Source of the DNA: an uncultured Bacteroidales bacterium
GTDB lineage: Bacteria > Bacteroidota > Bacteroidia > Bacteroidales > F082
Reading direction: 5' to 3'
NCBI GenBank assembly: GCA_900317055.1
Contig: ONFF01000013.1
Span: 17,634 to 81,633 of the forward strand
DNA length: 64,000 nt
Every line of letters starts with the position of its first letter. Within the stretch, counting starts at the first letter, position 1. Below, piece after piece: positions 16,350 to 25,014 of this stretch. A program made the translations under genes and the position numbers. Under the pieces are notes generated by a model that did not search any database, had not been told where the DNA came from, and worked only from the letters and a program-made list of their open reading frames with translations.

Positions 16350-16907
16350 TTATAGGCTGAAGCAGAGACCTACACGTAACACAATTGGCGAAGCGTAGGG
16401 ATAAAGTCCATCATTGAGAAACTTACCATAATCCCAACTCAAGTTGTAAAGCAGCATGAGATAAAAATAGCTACCCTCGTAAGAATACGACCTATAGCCT
16501 CCACCAACAAAAATGCTATTATACCATTCCTTACCATAGGATTCATGATTGTATCGTGCCAAACCATATAAGTACTCATCTTCTACATGGGCAAACAAGC
16601 CTTTGTAAATCTGAAAGTTGGTGTAAGGTGCCACGCCAAAATAGTGGTAATACTCATTAAAGCCAAAATAGCATTTCAAGTTATAAATGCCGCGCAGGCC
16701 AACTTCCCACGGGCTGAAGATGCGATAACCCACTTGAGGTGCAATGGCAAGGTTCATATAATTCCCATACATCCCAAAATCAAAGTCACCACCAAGGGTT
16801 ATCTTCCCTTTCATATCCGGTACGTCAGGAAGAAACTGCGCCGAAGCCTTGCCAGCAAAGCCGAAAAGCATCAAACAAAGCGATGCGATGATTGCAAAAC
16901 GTTTCAT
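16350..16907 (-). CDS. Small outer-membrane beta-barrel-like protein
   Basis: The product has 185 residues with a signal peptide at 1-23 (FAGKASAQ). The rest alternates hydrophobic and aromatic residues (GGDFDFGMYGNYMNLAIAPQ, GVAPYTNFQIYKGLFAHVED) and ends in FSL, an aromatic-rich C-terminus suiting a beta barrel of about eight strands. No specific family was recognised. The start at 16907 was chosen because the -7 box at 16925-16932 lies downstream of a possible earlier ATG (16961). Confidence 0.7.
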   Translation of the reverse strand: MKRFAIIASLCLMLFGFAGKASAQFLPDVPDMKGKITLGGDFDFGMYGNYMNLAIAPQVGYRIFSPWEVGLRGIYNLKCYFGFNEYYHYFGVAPYTNFQIYKGLFAHVEDEYLYGLARYNHESYGKEWYNSIFVGGGYRSYSYEGSYFYLMLLYNLSWDYGKFLNDGLYPYASPIVLRVGLCFSL

Positions 16908-16924
16908 ACTCACGATATTTTCCG

Positions 16925-16932
16925 CAAAAATA
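16925..16932 (-). promoter_or_regulatory. -7 box of beta-barrel gene
   Basis: TATTTTTG on the minus strand, 17 bases from the ATG at 16907. Confidence 0.65.
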
Positions 16933-16969
16933 CAATAAAATCCATTTCCGCCCGTATCCAATAAAAGTT

Positions 16970-16977
16970 TATCTTTG
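16970..16977 (+). promoter_or_regulatory. -7 box of beta-helix lipoprotein gene
   Basis: TATCTTTG followed by C, 17 bases before the ATG at 16995. Confidence 0.65.
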
Positions 16978-16994
16978 CGATTTTAAACTCTGTC

Positions 16995-18458
16995 ATGAAA
17001 ACTCGGCATATCTTACTCATAATCACCCTATTCCTATTGGCAGGCTACTCATGCAAGAAGAGCAACCAGATCAATCCTGATTCCAGTTTGAAACTCTCCT
17101 TTTCGGCGGATACGGTACTTTTCGACACGGTCTTCACTTCTTTGGGCTCGGCCACTCATGATCTGAAAATCTATAATACGCATAGCGATGACCTGAAAAT
17201 CAGCTCCATACGCCTTGTCGGAGGCGAAGGCTCCCCTTTCCGTTTCAACCTTGACGGCGAGAGCGCCATTGAGATTTACGACAAAGTCATCCCTGCCGAG
17301 GACAGCCTTTTCTCCTTCCTGCGCGTCACCATCAACCCGAACGACCTCAATTCGCCTTTCGTGGTAGAAGATGAGCTGGAGTTTATCACTAACGGCAACA
17401 CGCAGACCATCAAGCTGTTGGCATGGGGACAAAATGCCAATTACATCGTCGCTGACAAAGTGGTGAACATCGGTGGTACGCCCTATCCCTACCACATCGT
17501 CGCCGACAGCCTTCAGACCACGATTTGGACTTCGGAACGGCCCTATGTCATCTACGGTTATGCCCTCATCAACAGTTACGGCACCTTGAGAATAGAAAAA
17601 GGCACGCAAATCTATTGCCACCAAGGTGGCGGTATCCTTTCGTGGAGCGACGGCCAGCTCATCATCGACGGTACCGCTGAGGAGCCTGTCATCGTGCAAG
17701 GCGACCGTTTGGAAGCCTATTACAACGACACCCCAGGACAATGGGAGCAGATCCTGATGATGGACGGTCGCGCCGGCGCTGACCACCGCATCAGCCACGC
17801 CATCATCCGCAACGGCACCATCGGCATTAACTGTCAATCGGTACTGAAAGCCACGGAGTGCGCCTTGCGCATCGACAACACCGTTGTTGAAAACCAAAGC
17901 GGCTACGGGCTGTTTTCCATCCTCTATGCCGTTGAGGCCAAGAACTTCGTCATCGCCAACTGTGGCTTTGCCAACCTCTGGGCCTTCGGTGGTGACTACC
18001 GTTTCGTTCACGGCACCATCGCCAACTATTGGAATGCCAACGAGCACAACAACAACGAAAACGCCGTTTTGGTGGCCAACTACGCCCTCGATGGCAACAA
18101 CCAGCCTTTCTATTACCCATTCCGCATGGAAATGGACAACTGCATCATCTACGGCAAGCAAAAGGATGAATTCAAGGGCGTATTTGGCCCCGAGGCGGAC
18201 TCCATCTACACCTTCGACCACTGCCTCATCAAATCGGAGAAATACAATGGCACGATGCCAGGCTTCAGCCACTGCCTCTTCAACCTCGATCCTTTCTTTG
18301 CCGACCCGATAAAGCCAGACTGCCACATCGACAGCATCGCCTCTCCCGTCATCGGCATGGGCAACCCTCTGTTTGGCAACGAAGTACCGTACGATTTGGA
18401 CGGTGTTTCAAGGATTGGCACGCCGGATATGGGGGCGTATCAGTATGTAGGGGATTAA
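16995..18458 (+). CDS. Right-handed beta-helix lipoprotein (choice-of-anchor Q type)
   Basis: The product has 487 residues. An N-terminal lipoprotein signal ends in AGYSC (C20). Residues 30-150 form a beta-sandwich-like region (LSFSADTVLFDTVFTSLGSA, typical of Bacteroidota surface lipoproteins). Residues 175-450 contain the repeating short strands of a parallel beta helix (GTLRIEKGTQIYCH, GQLIIDGTAEEPVIVQGD, SHAIIRNGTIGINC). The C-terminus (DLDGVSRIGTPDMGAYQY) is the family's closing motif. It is probably anchored at the outer membrane. Any polysaccharide-binding role is inference. The stop is shared head-on with the M23 gene in the palindrome TTAA. Confidence 0.8.
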   Translation: MKTRHILLIITLFLLAGYSCKKSNQINPDSSLKLSFSADTVLFDTVFTSLGSATHDLKIYNTHSDDLKISSIRLVGGEGSPFRFNLDGESAIEIYDKVIPAEDSLFSFLRVTINPNDLNSPFVVEDELEFITNGNTQTIKLLAWGQNANYIVADKVVNIGGTPYPYHIVADSLQTTIWTSERPYVIYGYALINSYGTLRIEKGTQIYCHQGGGILSWSDGQLIIDGTAEEPVIVQGDRLEAYYNDTPGQWEQILMMDGRAGADHRISHAIIRNGTIGINCQSVLKATECALRIDNTVVENQSGYGLFSILYAVEAKNFVIANCGFANLWAFGGDYRFVHGTIANYWNANEHNNNENAVLVANYALDGNNQPFYYPFRMEMDNCIIYGKQKDEFKGVFGPEADSIYTFDHCLIKSEKYNGTMPGFSHCLFNLDPFFADPIKPDCHIDSIASPVIGMGNPLFGNEVPYDLDGVSRIGTPDMGAYQYVGD

Positions 18459-20164
18459 TACACCACCTTCACCTTCAAAGTCTTCTTATTCCCAACTCCA
18501 TCGGTCACCACAACCTTAACATTGTTGGTGCCTTTCTTCATCTTCTCATCGAATTCGTAATAGAGCAGGTTGTTCTTGGCGTCATATTGGCCCAGCACCC
18601 ACACATCATCCAGATAGATGTCGTAGGTCTCAATGCCCGTCATGTCATCGGAAATCTTGAACCTCAACGACTTGAGCGCCTTCACTGATTGTCCGTCCTT
18701 GAAATTGGAGGCCTTGACCGTTGGTGCAACGGAATCTACTTTGACAGTATATTCGCCCATGGTATGCGTCTTCACCTCCATCCAGCCATTTTTCATCTTG
18801 CCGCCGAGAGAGGAAACCTTGCCATTATTGTCGATACTGGCGATATACAGTTTAGAATTGTTGGCCCATTTCTCTTCGGGACGAATACGCAATGTGAACT
18901 TCTTGAAAGTGGTCAGACCCTCATCGCCGAAACGGTAAACAGGTGAACAGCAGCCCGTTTCATCGCGATGACCCGTCTGAATCCACTCGTCGCGGAAAAG
19001 CGTGCCCTCCTCCATTGAGACATTGAAATCATCAATGGTAATGTTGTTGTTGAGTGAGCCATCGGATTTCACGAAATACTCACTGCGCCGGCGCACAGGT
19101 CGTTCCACTTCAACAGGAGCCACACCCACCAATTTGAACGAGGCGGTGGTGCTATTGCCTACATAATCAGAGATTTTGAAGCGAACATTCACCGTATCGC
19201 CTTCACGCACTGTCACCGTACCGTTTTTCTTCTTGATCATTCGGAGGTTGTTGTTGGAATCCGTCTCAGTGCGAACATAACTCGTCTTTTTCTCCTTATA
19301 ATGGCGATAGTCAAGCAGACTGTTCACATAGCGCTGCTCATTATAGGAGAAACGGTCAGCCTCAACTTGAAAAGCCAGAGCGTCGTCGAGATAAAGCTCA
19401 TATAAATACGGGCCATCCTTATTCGTCGATGTGCCAACCATATCAAAGGTGCAAATTCCAAACGACATCTCACCATTGCCATAGACATAGTCTTTTTCTT
19501 TGAGAGTATATTGCCCATTATTTCCCTCAACTACAGAGAAATACACTGGGTTGGCACCGCCTTCCAAAGTGGATTCATCACCCAAAGGATAAACCGAAAT
19601 ACCTCTAACAAGCGGTCTCTTGTTGTCTTCAATCTTGTAGCCGAAAAACATTGGGTTGACAGGCCTTTCGTTGGCATCACGAATCTCGAAATGCAGGTGC
19701 GGTCCGCCCGACCCGCCCGAGTTGCCCGAATACGCAATCACATCGCCCTTTTTCACGGGGAATTGGTCCTTTTCGGGATAAATCTGCGAAGTGTATTTCT
19801 TGTTCTTGTACTGGTATTGCTTCACATATTTGGCAATCTCACCCTTGAAACGCTGCAAGTGGGCATAGACTGCAGTATAGCCATCATTATGTGTGACATA
19901 CAGCACATTACCATAACCGTAGGGCGACACGCCGATGCGACTGACATAGCCATCGGCCACAGCATATACCTTCTTGCCTTCCACGCCTTGAGTCTTGATG
20001 TCGAGACCAGCATGTGGATGGTTGGGACGAAGCTCACCGAAGGTGGCCGAAAGTTGAATCGAGAAGTCAACCGGCTTGCCGTATTGGGGATATGACTGGG
20101 CAACAGCTCCCAAGGAGACCGCTAAGGCCAACAAAACCAACAAAGAACGCATTTTATTCATCAT
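18455..20164 (-). CDS. M23 family (LytM) metallopeptidase
   Basis: The product has 569 residues with a signal peptide at about 1-23. The N-terminal third is the LytM domain with the zinc ligands H51 and D55 (HPHAGLDI) and H158 (HLHFEI), plus the AVADGYVSRIG and YTAVYAHL motifs. The C-terminal 380 residues are beta-rich, with Ig-like modules (EVKTHTMGEYTVKVDSVAPT). It is probably a periplasmic or outer-membrane-facing endopeptidase that cuts peptidoglycan crosslinks. All metal ligands are present, so it is likely active, not a scaffold protein. Confidence 0.9.
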   Translation of the reverse strand: MMNKMRSLLVLLALAVSLGAVAQSYPQYGKPVDFSIQLSATFGELRPNHPHAGLDIKTQGVEGKKVYAVADGYVSRIGVSPYGYGNVLYVTHNDGYTAVYAHLQRFKGEIAKYVKQYQYKNKKYTSQIYPEKDQFPVKKGDVIAYSGNSGGSGGPHLHFEIRDANERPVNPMFFGYKIEDNKRPLVRGISVYPLGDESTLEGGANPVYFSVVEGNNGQYTLKEKDYVYGNGEMSFGICTFDMVGTSTNKDGPYLYELYLDDALAFQVEADRFSYNEQRYVNSLLDYRHYKEKKTSYVRTETDSNNNLRMIKKKNGTVTVREGDTVNVRFKISDYVGNSTTASFKLVGVAPVEVERPVRRRSEYFVKSDGSLNNNITIDDFNVSMEEGTLFRDEWIQTGHRDETGCCSPVYRFGDEGLTTFKKFTLRIRPEEKWANNSKLYIASIDNNGKVSSLGGKMKNGWMEVKTHTMGEYTVKVDSVAPTVKASNFKDGQSVKALKSLRFKISDDMTGIETYDIYLDDVWVLGQYDAKNNLLYYEFDEKMKKGTNNVKVVVTDGVGNKKTLKVKVVY

Positions 20165-20190
20165 TATACACTCGTTTATTTTTTATTGGG

Positions 20191-20198
20191 CAAAGATA
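20191..20198 (-). promoter_or_regulatory. -7 box of M23 gene
   Basis: TATCTTTG on the minus strand, 26 bases from the ATG at 20164. It is divergent with the box at 20211-20218. Confidence 0.6.
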
Positions 20199-20210
20199 TA
20201 CCTTTTTTTC

Positions 20211-20218
20211 TATTTTTG
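20211..20218 (+). promoter_or_regulatory. -7 box of LtaS-like gene
   Basis: TATTTTTG followed by CAACGG, 23 bases before the ATG at 20242. It rules out the longer frame open from 20014. Confidence 0.65.
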
Positions 20219-20241
20219 CAACGGCTTTAGAAACAAAAACG

Positions 20242-22236
20242 ATGCGCCGTCAAACGAGAAAAGAGAAAATACAGGCTTGGCTTTCTTCGCCGTATATGTT
20301 GCTATCCTACAGATTGTTGGCTACCTTGATAGCGCTCAGCATCAGCCGTTGGATGCTTTACCTGTTCAACATCCAGTTTTTCCACCAACTGGATTTGGGA
20401 CAGGCGTTAGCACTCTATTTCCAAGGCATGAGGTTCGACTTACCTATTGTATTTGGAATCAATATCTTAACTATCGTTTTCTATTGTTTGCCCTCGCGCA
20501 TCATCTACAACGAAAAACTGCAAGGCTTCGTTGACATCGTCTATATTATCACCAATGCAGTTGCCATCTTCCTGAATTTTTTGGACATCGTATGCTTCCA
20601 TTTCTTCGGAAAGCACCTCACCATGGACTTCATCAAGGTGTTGTTCCATTCGGATGAAGTGTCATTTGGCGTGGTCAGACAAGTCTTTTTCGACTACTGG
20701 TACCTATTGGTCATCTTCATTCTCTTTGTATTGATTATCATTGTAGTAGCTCAGCACACAAAGCCTAAAAAGCCGGAAAAGGAAGAGAAACCTCATTGGC
20801 AATTGCGGCAATCCATCAGCCTGGTGGTCATGCTTCTGCTCACAGTTATCGCTGGTCGCGGGGGAATCCAAGCCAAACCCATTTCTGTGGAAACTGCCAT
20901 GGAATACACCGACCCACAAAATGCACCCATTTTGCTCAACACACCGTTTTGCCTCGTTACCACCCATGAAACCGAACTGAAAGAACGCGATGGGCGATAC
21001 GAAAGCGACTTCTCCCCCATCCATTATGACTTGAGTGCCAACCGTTTCATCGAAAGCGACAGCTTAAGCGTTGATAGCATCCAGAGCAATATTGTCGTCA
21101 TCATACTGAAAAACATCGGACAGGAAATGGTGGGCTACTACAGCCGCGACCGTCGCTCATCACTCACACCCTTCCTTGACTCGCTTTTAACCCAAAGCCT
21201 CACCTTCAACGGCATGTCGAACAGCCGGAGAAGTTTAGAGGTGCTTCCTGCCATCTTGGCCAGCATCCCTTCGATGATGGAGTACGACTTCGTGAGGTCG
21301 CCTTACGCTGACAATGACTTCGATGCCTACTGCAAGCACCTGCAAAAACATGGCTACAACACCATCTTCATGCATGGCGGCAAGAACGGGATGCTAGGCT
21401 TCGACGAGTTTTCGCGCCGAGCGGGATTCAGCAAATATTTCGGGCGCACCGAATATGGCGACGACAGCGACTATGACGGCCAATGGGGCATCTATGACGG
21501 TCCTTTCCTTCAATATGCCGCCAAGACCCTGAACCGCGTGGACAAGCCCTTCGCCACAGCAATTTACACCCTATCGTCGCGTTATCCCTACAAAGTCCCC
21601 AAAGACTTCGTACTGCCCGAAGAGAGTTACTTCTGGACAGGCTTCGAGAAAACCGTATACTATGTCGACCACTCCTTAAAGGATTTCTTCGCGACAGCCT
21701 CGCAAATGCCTTGGTTCGAAAACACCCTGTTTGTCATCACGGCCGACTATTCCAACAACGAGCATTTCCAACCCGAATACAGCAATGTTTGGGGTATGTA
21801 CTCCATCCCTATCGCCTTCTATTATCCTAAGAAAATCAAGCCGTTGAAAAACGAAGAAATCGCACAGCAAATCGACCTTGGGCCTTCCATCCTTTCCGCA
21901 CTTGAAGTTAACGACACGCTGTTTTCCTTCGGGCGCAACCTGTTCGACACCCTCAGCGAGCCCTCGTTTGTCAGCTACTACAACTTGACCTACCAATACT
22001 GCGACGGCACCTATCTGGTACAGTCGGATGGCGAGCATCCTTTCGGCATCTTCAAGCCTGTCAACGATTCACTCTTGAGCGACAATCTCGTCGATAGGCT
22101 GCAGTGCCCCGATGTCTACGACAAACTTTACAAATTCCTACAGGAATACAATAGCAGAATGATTAACAACAAGTTATATATTACCCCAACCGACACCATC
22201 ATTAAAACCGACACCATCCATGAAACACAAGAGTGA
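20242..22236 (+). CDS. LtaS-like (sulfatase-fold) membrane protein with altered active site
   Basis: The product has 664 residues. About five transmembrane helices lie in the first 210 residues and an alkaline-phosphatase/sulfatase-fold domain follows, as in LTA synthase-type phosphoglycerol transferases. The nucleophile region is kept (SRRSLEVLPAILASIPSM, S331). Metal- and substrate-site residues are changed: the usual LESF reads LKNI (K290 for the metal-binding Glu), SSHHPY reads SSRYPY (R447, Y448), and TADH reads TADY (Y503 for the metal-binding His). It may therefore be catalytically inactive or use different chemistry. It is cotranscribed with SUI1 and MscS genes (17-base and 4-base overlaps). 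Confidence 0.82.
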   Translation: MRRQTRKEKIQAWLSSPYMLLSYRLLATLIALSISRWMLYLFNIQFFHQLDLGQALALYFQGMRFDLPIVFGINILTIVFYCLPSRIIYNEKLQGFVDIVYIITNAVAIFLNFLDIVCFHFFGKHLTMDFIKVLFHSDEVSFGVVRQVFFDYWYLLVIFILFVLIIIVVAQHTKPKKPEKEEKPHWQLRQSISLVVMLLLTVIAGRGGIQAKPISVETAMEYTDPQNAPILLNTPFCLVTTHETELKERDGRYESDFSPIHYDLSANRFIESDSLSVDSIQSNIVVIILKNIGQEMVGYYSRDRRSSLTPFLDSLLTQSLTFNGMSNSRRSLEVLPAILASIPSMMEYDFVRSPYADNDFDAYCKHLQKHGYNTIFMHGGKNGMLGFDEFSRRAGFSKYFGRTEYGDDSDYDGQWGIYDGPFLQYAAKTLNRVDKPFATAIYTLSSRYPYKVPKDFVLPEESYFWTGFEKTVYYVDHSLKDFFATASQMPWFENTLFVITADYSNNEHFQPEYSNVWGMYSIPIAFYYPKKIKPLKNEEIAQQIDLGPSILSALEVNDTLFSFGRNLFDTLSEPSFVSYYNLTYQYCDGTYLVQSDGEHPFGIFKPVNDSLLSDNLVDRLQCPDVYDKLYKFLQEYNSRMINNKLYITPTDTIIKTDTIHETQE

Positions 22237-22561
22237 CAAGAACGGAACCGTTTACTCCACCAATCCCGACTACGCCTTCGACTATGGTGAGGAAGAAGCC
22301 ATTACCCTCGAACCTGCCAAACAGAACCTTCGCGTGATGCTCGACAAGAAACAACGCGGCGGCAAGAAAGTGACCCTCGTCACAGGTTTCCAAGGCTCCG
22401 ACTACGACTTGGCCGTCTTGGGCAAGGAGCTGAAGTCGGCCTGCGGTGTGGGCGGCAGCGTGAAAGATGGTGAAATCCTGTTGCAAGGCGACTTCCGCGA
22501 AAAAGTATTGGCCTTGTTGCTTCAGAAAGGTTACACGAAAACGAAAATCAGCGGGTTATGA
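22220..22561 (+). CDS. SUI1/eIF1-like translation factor
   Basis: The product has 113 residues. The core LRVMLDKKQRGGKKVTLVTG, GSDYDLAVLGKELKSACGVGGSVKDGEILLQGD and KVLALLLQKGYTKTKISG is that of the SUI1 family (YciH in E. coli), linked to fidelity of start-codon selection. The N-terminal 30 residues are acidic and variable. It starts inside the 3' end of the LtaS-like gene and overlaps the MscS gene by 4 bases, so it is probably translationally coupled. Confidence 0.93.
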   Translation: MKHKSDKNGTVYSTNPDYAFDYGEEEAITLEPAKQNLRVMLDKKQRGGKKVTLVTGFQGSDYDLAVLGKELKSACGVGGSVKDGEILLQGDFREKVLALLLQKGYTKTKISGL

Positions 22562-23778
22562 TTGAAAAATACATCGAAATACTGAGAAACCTCATCTTAA
22601 AGATGGGCATCAGCGAAAGTTTTTCGACTGGTATCGCTGAAACGACAGCCACAATTTCGCTGGTCATCGTCGCTTTTGTCATCTTTTTCCTGGTCAAATT
22701 CATCCTAAAGAAGACCGTCTACAAAATCATACAGCTCTCGACAAACAAATACGACGACCTGCTCATCAAGAACAAAGTCATAGGTCGGATTTGTCTGCTC
22801 ATCCCTGCCCTCATTATCGGCGCATGGCTACCCAACGTGCTTCCCAGCTTCCCCGATACCGCAGCGATACTGATGAAGTTGGTCAACGTGTTCGAGATCG
22901 TCATTTGCACCATGATTTTCAGTTCCTTGTTGTCGACCGGAGAGGATTTGTACAACACCCACGAGATGGCGAAAATCAAGCCCATCACGGGTTTGGTGCA
23001 AATCAGCAGAATCGTGCTTTATGTCTTGACTGTCATAGTGGTCATTGCTTTTGTGATGGGCACCAAAATCAGCAACATCCTCATCAGCCTAGGAACCATG
23101 TCGGCGGTCATCATCCTTGTTTTCCAGGACACCATCAAGGGCTTTGTGGGTAGCATACAGCTCTCTGTCAACGACATGCTTCGCATTGGCGACTGGATCG
23201 TAACGGGTCCCGCCGACGGTGTCGTGCAGGAAATCAACCTCACAACGGTAAAAGTGCAGAACTGGGACAACACCATCACCACCGTCCCGACCTACACCAT
23301 GGTTTCCAGCCCCTTCACCAACTGGCGTGGTATGTCGGAATCGGGCGGACGCCGCATTGCGCGTACCATCAATATCGACGTGAACACCATCCGCTACTGC
23401 ACGCCTGAGATGCTTGAGAAATACAAACATTATGCTTTGATAAAGGACTACATAGCCCAAAAAGAAGAGGATATACTTGAATACAACAAAGCCAACAACA
23501 TTGACACGAGTGAGATTTTGAACGGCCGCCAGCAGACCAACCTCGGAATCTTCCGTGCCTACATCAAGGCTTACCTCAACAACAACCCGAAGCTGAACCA
23601 CAACCTCATGATGATGGTGCGTCAGATGCAGCCCACCGAATTTGGTGTACCTTTGCAAATCTACGCCTTCAGCAGCGACAAGCAATGGGTCAACTATGAG
23701 GAAATCCAAAGCGATATCTTCGACCATATCATTTCGGCTGCGACGATGTTTGATCTTAAGATTTACCAGAAGCATTAG
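22558..23778 (+). CDS. MscS-family mechanosensitive channel (YbdG/MscM type)
   Basis: The product has 406 residues. Five N-terminal hydrophobic helices precede the conserved pore and beta domain (ISLGTMSAVIILVFQDTIKG, VNDMLRIGDWIV, TVKVQNWDNTITTVPTYTMV) and a cytoplasmic C-terminal domain. Length and the N-terminal layout resemble E. coli YbdG. It is predicted to open under membrane tension and release osmolytes. It is the last gene of a three-gene overlapping operon. Confidence 0.9.
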   Translation: MIEKYIEILRNLILKMGISESFSTGIAETTATISLVIVAFVIFFLVKFILKKTVYKIIQLSTNKYDDLLIKNKVIGRICLLIPALIIGAWLPNVLPSFPDTAAILMKLVNVFEIVICTMIFSSLLSTGEDLYNTHEMAKIKPITGLVQISRIVLYVLTVIVVIAFVMGTKISNILISLGTMSAVIILVFQDTIKGFVGSIQLSVNDMLRIGDWIVTGPADGVVQEINLTTVKVQNWDNTITTVPTYTMVSSPFTNWRGMSESGGRRIARTINIDVNTIRYCTPEMLEKYKHYALIKDYIAQKEEDILEYNKANNIDTSEILNGRQQTNLGIFRAYIKAYLNNNPKLNHNLMMMVRQMQPTEFGVPLQIYAFSSDKQWVNYEEIQSDIFDHIISAATMFDLKIYQKH

Positions 23779-23830
23779 TTTAGAGTTTAGAGTCAGTTGA
23801 AAGTTTAGAGTTTAGAGTTGAAAGTGCAGA
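23778..23830. repeat. Intergenic microrepeat (GTTTAGAGTTTAGAGT units)
   Basis: Short TTTAGAG units alternate with GTTGAAAGT. The reverse complement type (CTCTAAACTCTAAA) recurs at 32503-32541. Confidence 0.65.
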
Positions 23831-23880
23831 GCTGTAGGGCTGCCACGATGTGACAGCCGGTCAAACCAGAGAAAAGTTTT

Positions 23881-24855
23881 ATGAATCCAGGAATCGTTTT
23901 TACGGAAAAGTATTTGAAATTGATGTTCAATCAGTTGCGCGATGCCACGCCTGAAGAGGTGATGGATGAGCTGGAGCATTGCCGCCGCGAGAACCGTCGA
24001 CCGGTACGTGTATCAAGGTATTTCAGTGGCTTCTTCATCGAAGAGAAGTTCACCGCATCGACGGGCTTCGAAATGCAGATTTTCAAGCACGAAGAAGCAG
24101 CAAGGCCCTTGAACGCTGAGATCCCTGAGCCTGCGGTCCCTGAGGCCCCTCGAAGGGTCGAAGGGCCGACACGCCGTGTCATTCTCTATCTCCACGGTGG
24201 CGCCTTCATCTATCCGCCTGTGTTTTTCCATTGGCGTTTCCTGCACGACCTTGCCTTACGCACGCATTATGACGCTTTGCTCCCCGTCTATCCCAAGTCA
24301 CCAGAATACGACTGTGAGTATTCAGTCAAAACATTGTTGGAATACTATAAAAACATCTCTGAATCAAAAAAATATGACGAAATTCATCTCGTTGGCGATT
24401 CGGCAGGAGCTTGTCTTTGTCTCGTGGTAGCCCAAGAAGCCCACAAATACGGCTGGCAAAAGCCCGCAACCACTATCTTGCTCTCTCCTTGCGTTGACCT
24501 CAGCCACACCAAGGAAAAAGAAATGCTGGCTTTACAGGACAGAGACACCATGCTGCAATACGACCGCATAGTCATCTTGAACGCCATCTGGCAAGGCAAA
24601 TTGCCCGTGAAACATCCGTGGGTCAGCCCCGTCTTTGGCGACTTCAGTGGTGTCGACAACCTGTATGTTTACTATGGCACAAACGAAATCCTCCAGCCCG
24701 ACAACCTCTTCTTAAAAGAGACCTACGAAAAGGCGGGAAAAACCGGCCATTTCAACGAATACAAAGGCATGTTCCACACCTTCGCGATGTTTCCGGTTCC
24801 CGAAGGATTCAGGGCTTTGAAAGACATGACTTCAATCCTAAAAAGACAACCATAG
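23881..24855 (+). CDS. Alpha/beta hydrolase (HSL/esterase family) carrying an in-frame repeat
   Basis: The product has 324 residues. Hormone-sensitive-lipase family features are the oxyanion motif HGGAF (105-109), nucleophile S174 in GDSAG, and probable acid and base D274 and H299 (MFHTF). No signal peptide, so probably a cytoplasmic carboxylesterase; its substrate is unknown. Residues 81-96 (IPEPAVPEAPRRVEGP) are encoded by a family A repeat (24120-24167) lying between two early strands. The catalytic domain is intact around it, so the insertion is probably tolerated as a surface loop. Confidence 0.88.
   Translation: MNPGIVFTEKYLKLMFNQLRDATPEEVMDELEHCRRENRRPVRVSRYFSGFFIEEKFTASTGFEMQIFKHEEAARPLNAEIPEPAVPEAPRRVEGPTRRVILYLHGGAFIYPPVFFHWRFLHDLALRTHYDALLPVYPKSPEYDCEYSVKTLLEYYKNISESKKYDEIHLVGDSAGACLCLVVAQEAHKYGWQKPATTILLSPCVDLSHTKEKEMLALQDRDTMLQYDRIVILNAIWQGKLPVKHPWVSPVFGDFSGVDNLYVYYGTNEILQPDNLFLKETYEKAGKTGHFNEYKGMFHTFAMFPVPEGFRALKDMTSILKRQP
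24120..24167. repeat. Repeat family A, 48-base copy inside esterase gene
   Basis: Same unit order as the 9765-9812 copy, read in the same frame relative to the element, giving an almost identical 16-residue peptide. Confidence 0.88.
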
Positions 24856-24974
24856 CCTTGCATATCAAACAGATGCTATTGGTTAACAAACGGCTCTCCT
24901 TTTGAAAGTCAATCAAATGTTTTGACGACAACAAGAAGATTTTTGGATTATCTTATAAATACCGCAAGTTTTCT

Positions 24975-24982
24975 TAACTTTG
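24975..24982 (+). promoter_or_regulatory. -7 box of pnuC
   Basis: TAACTTTG followed by CC, 32 bases before the ATG at 25015. Confidence 0.65.
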
Positions 24983-25014
24983 CCCCGCAAAAAACCTAAT
25001 GTCTACAGAACATC

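Noticed and set aside
17049-18326. 425-codon minus-strand ORF opposite the beta-helix lipoprotein
   Set aside because: Val/Asp-rich shadow frame with no family motif. The plus strand has a lipoprotein signal and beta-helix repeats.
20014-20241. 76-codon N-terminal extension of the LtaS-like protein
   Set aside because: It overlaps the divergent M23 gene and its promoter. The membrane protein family starts at MRRQTRKE.
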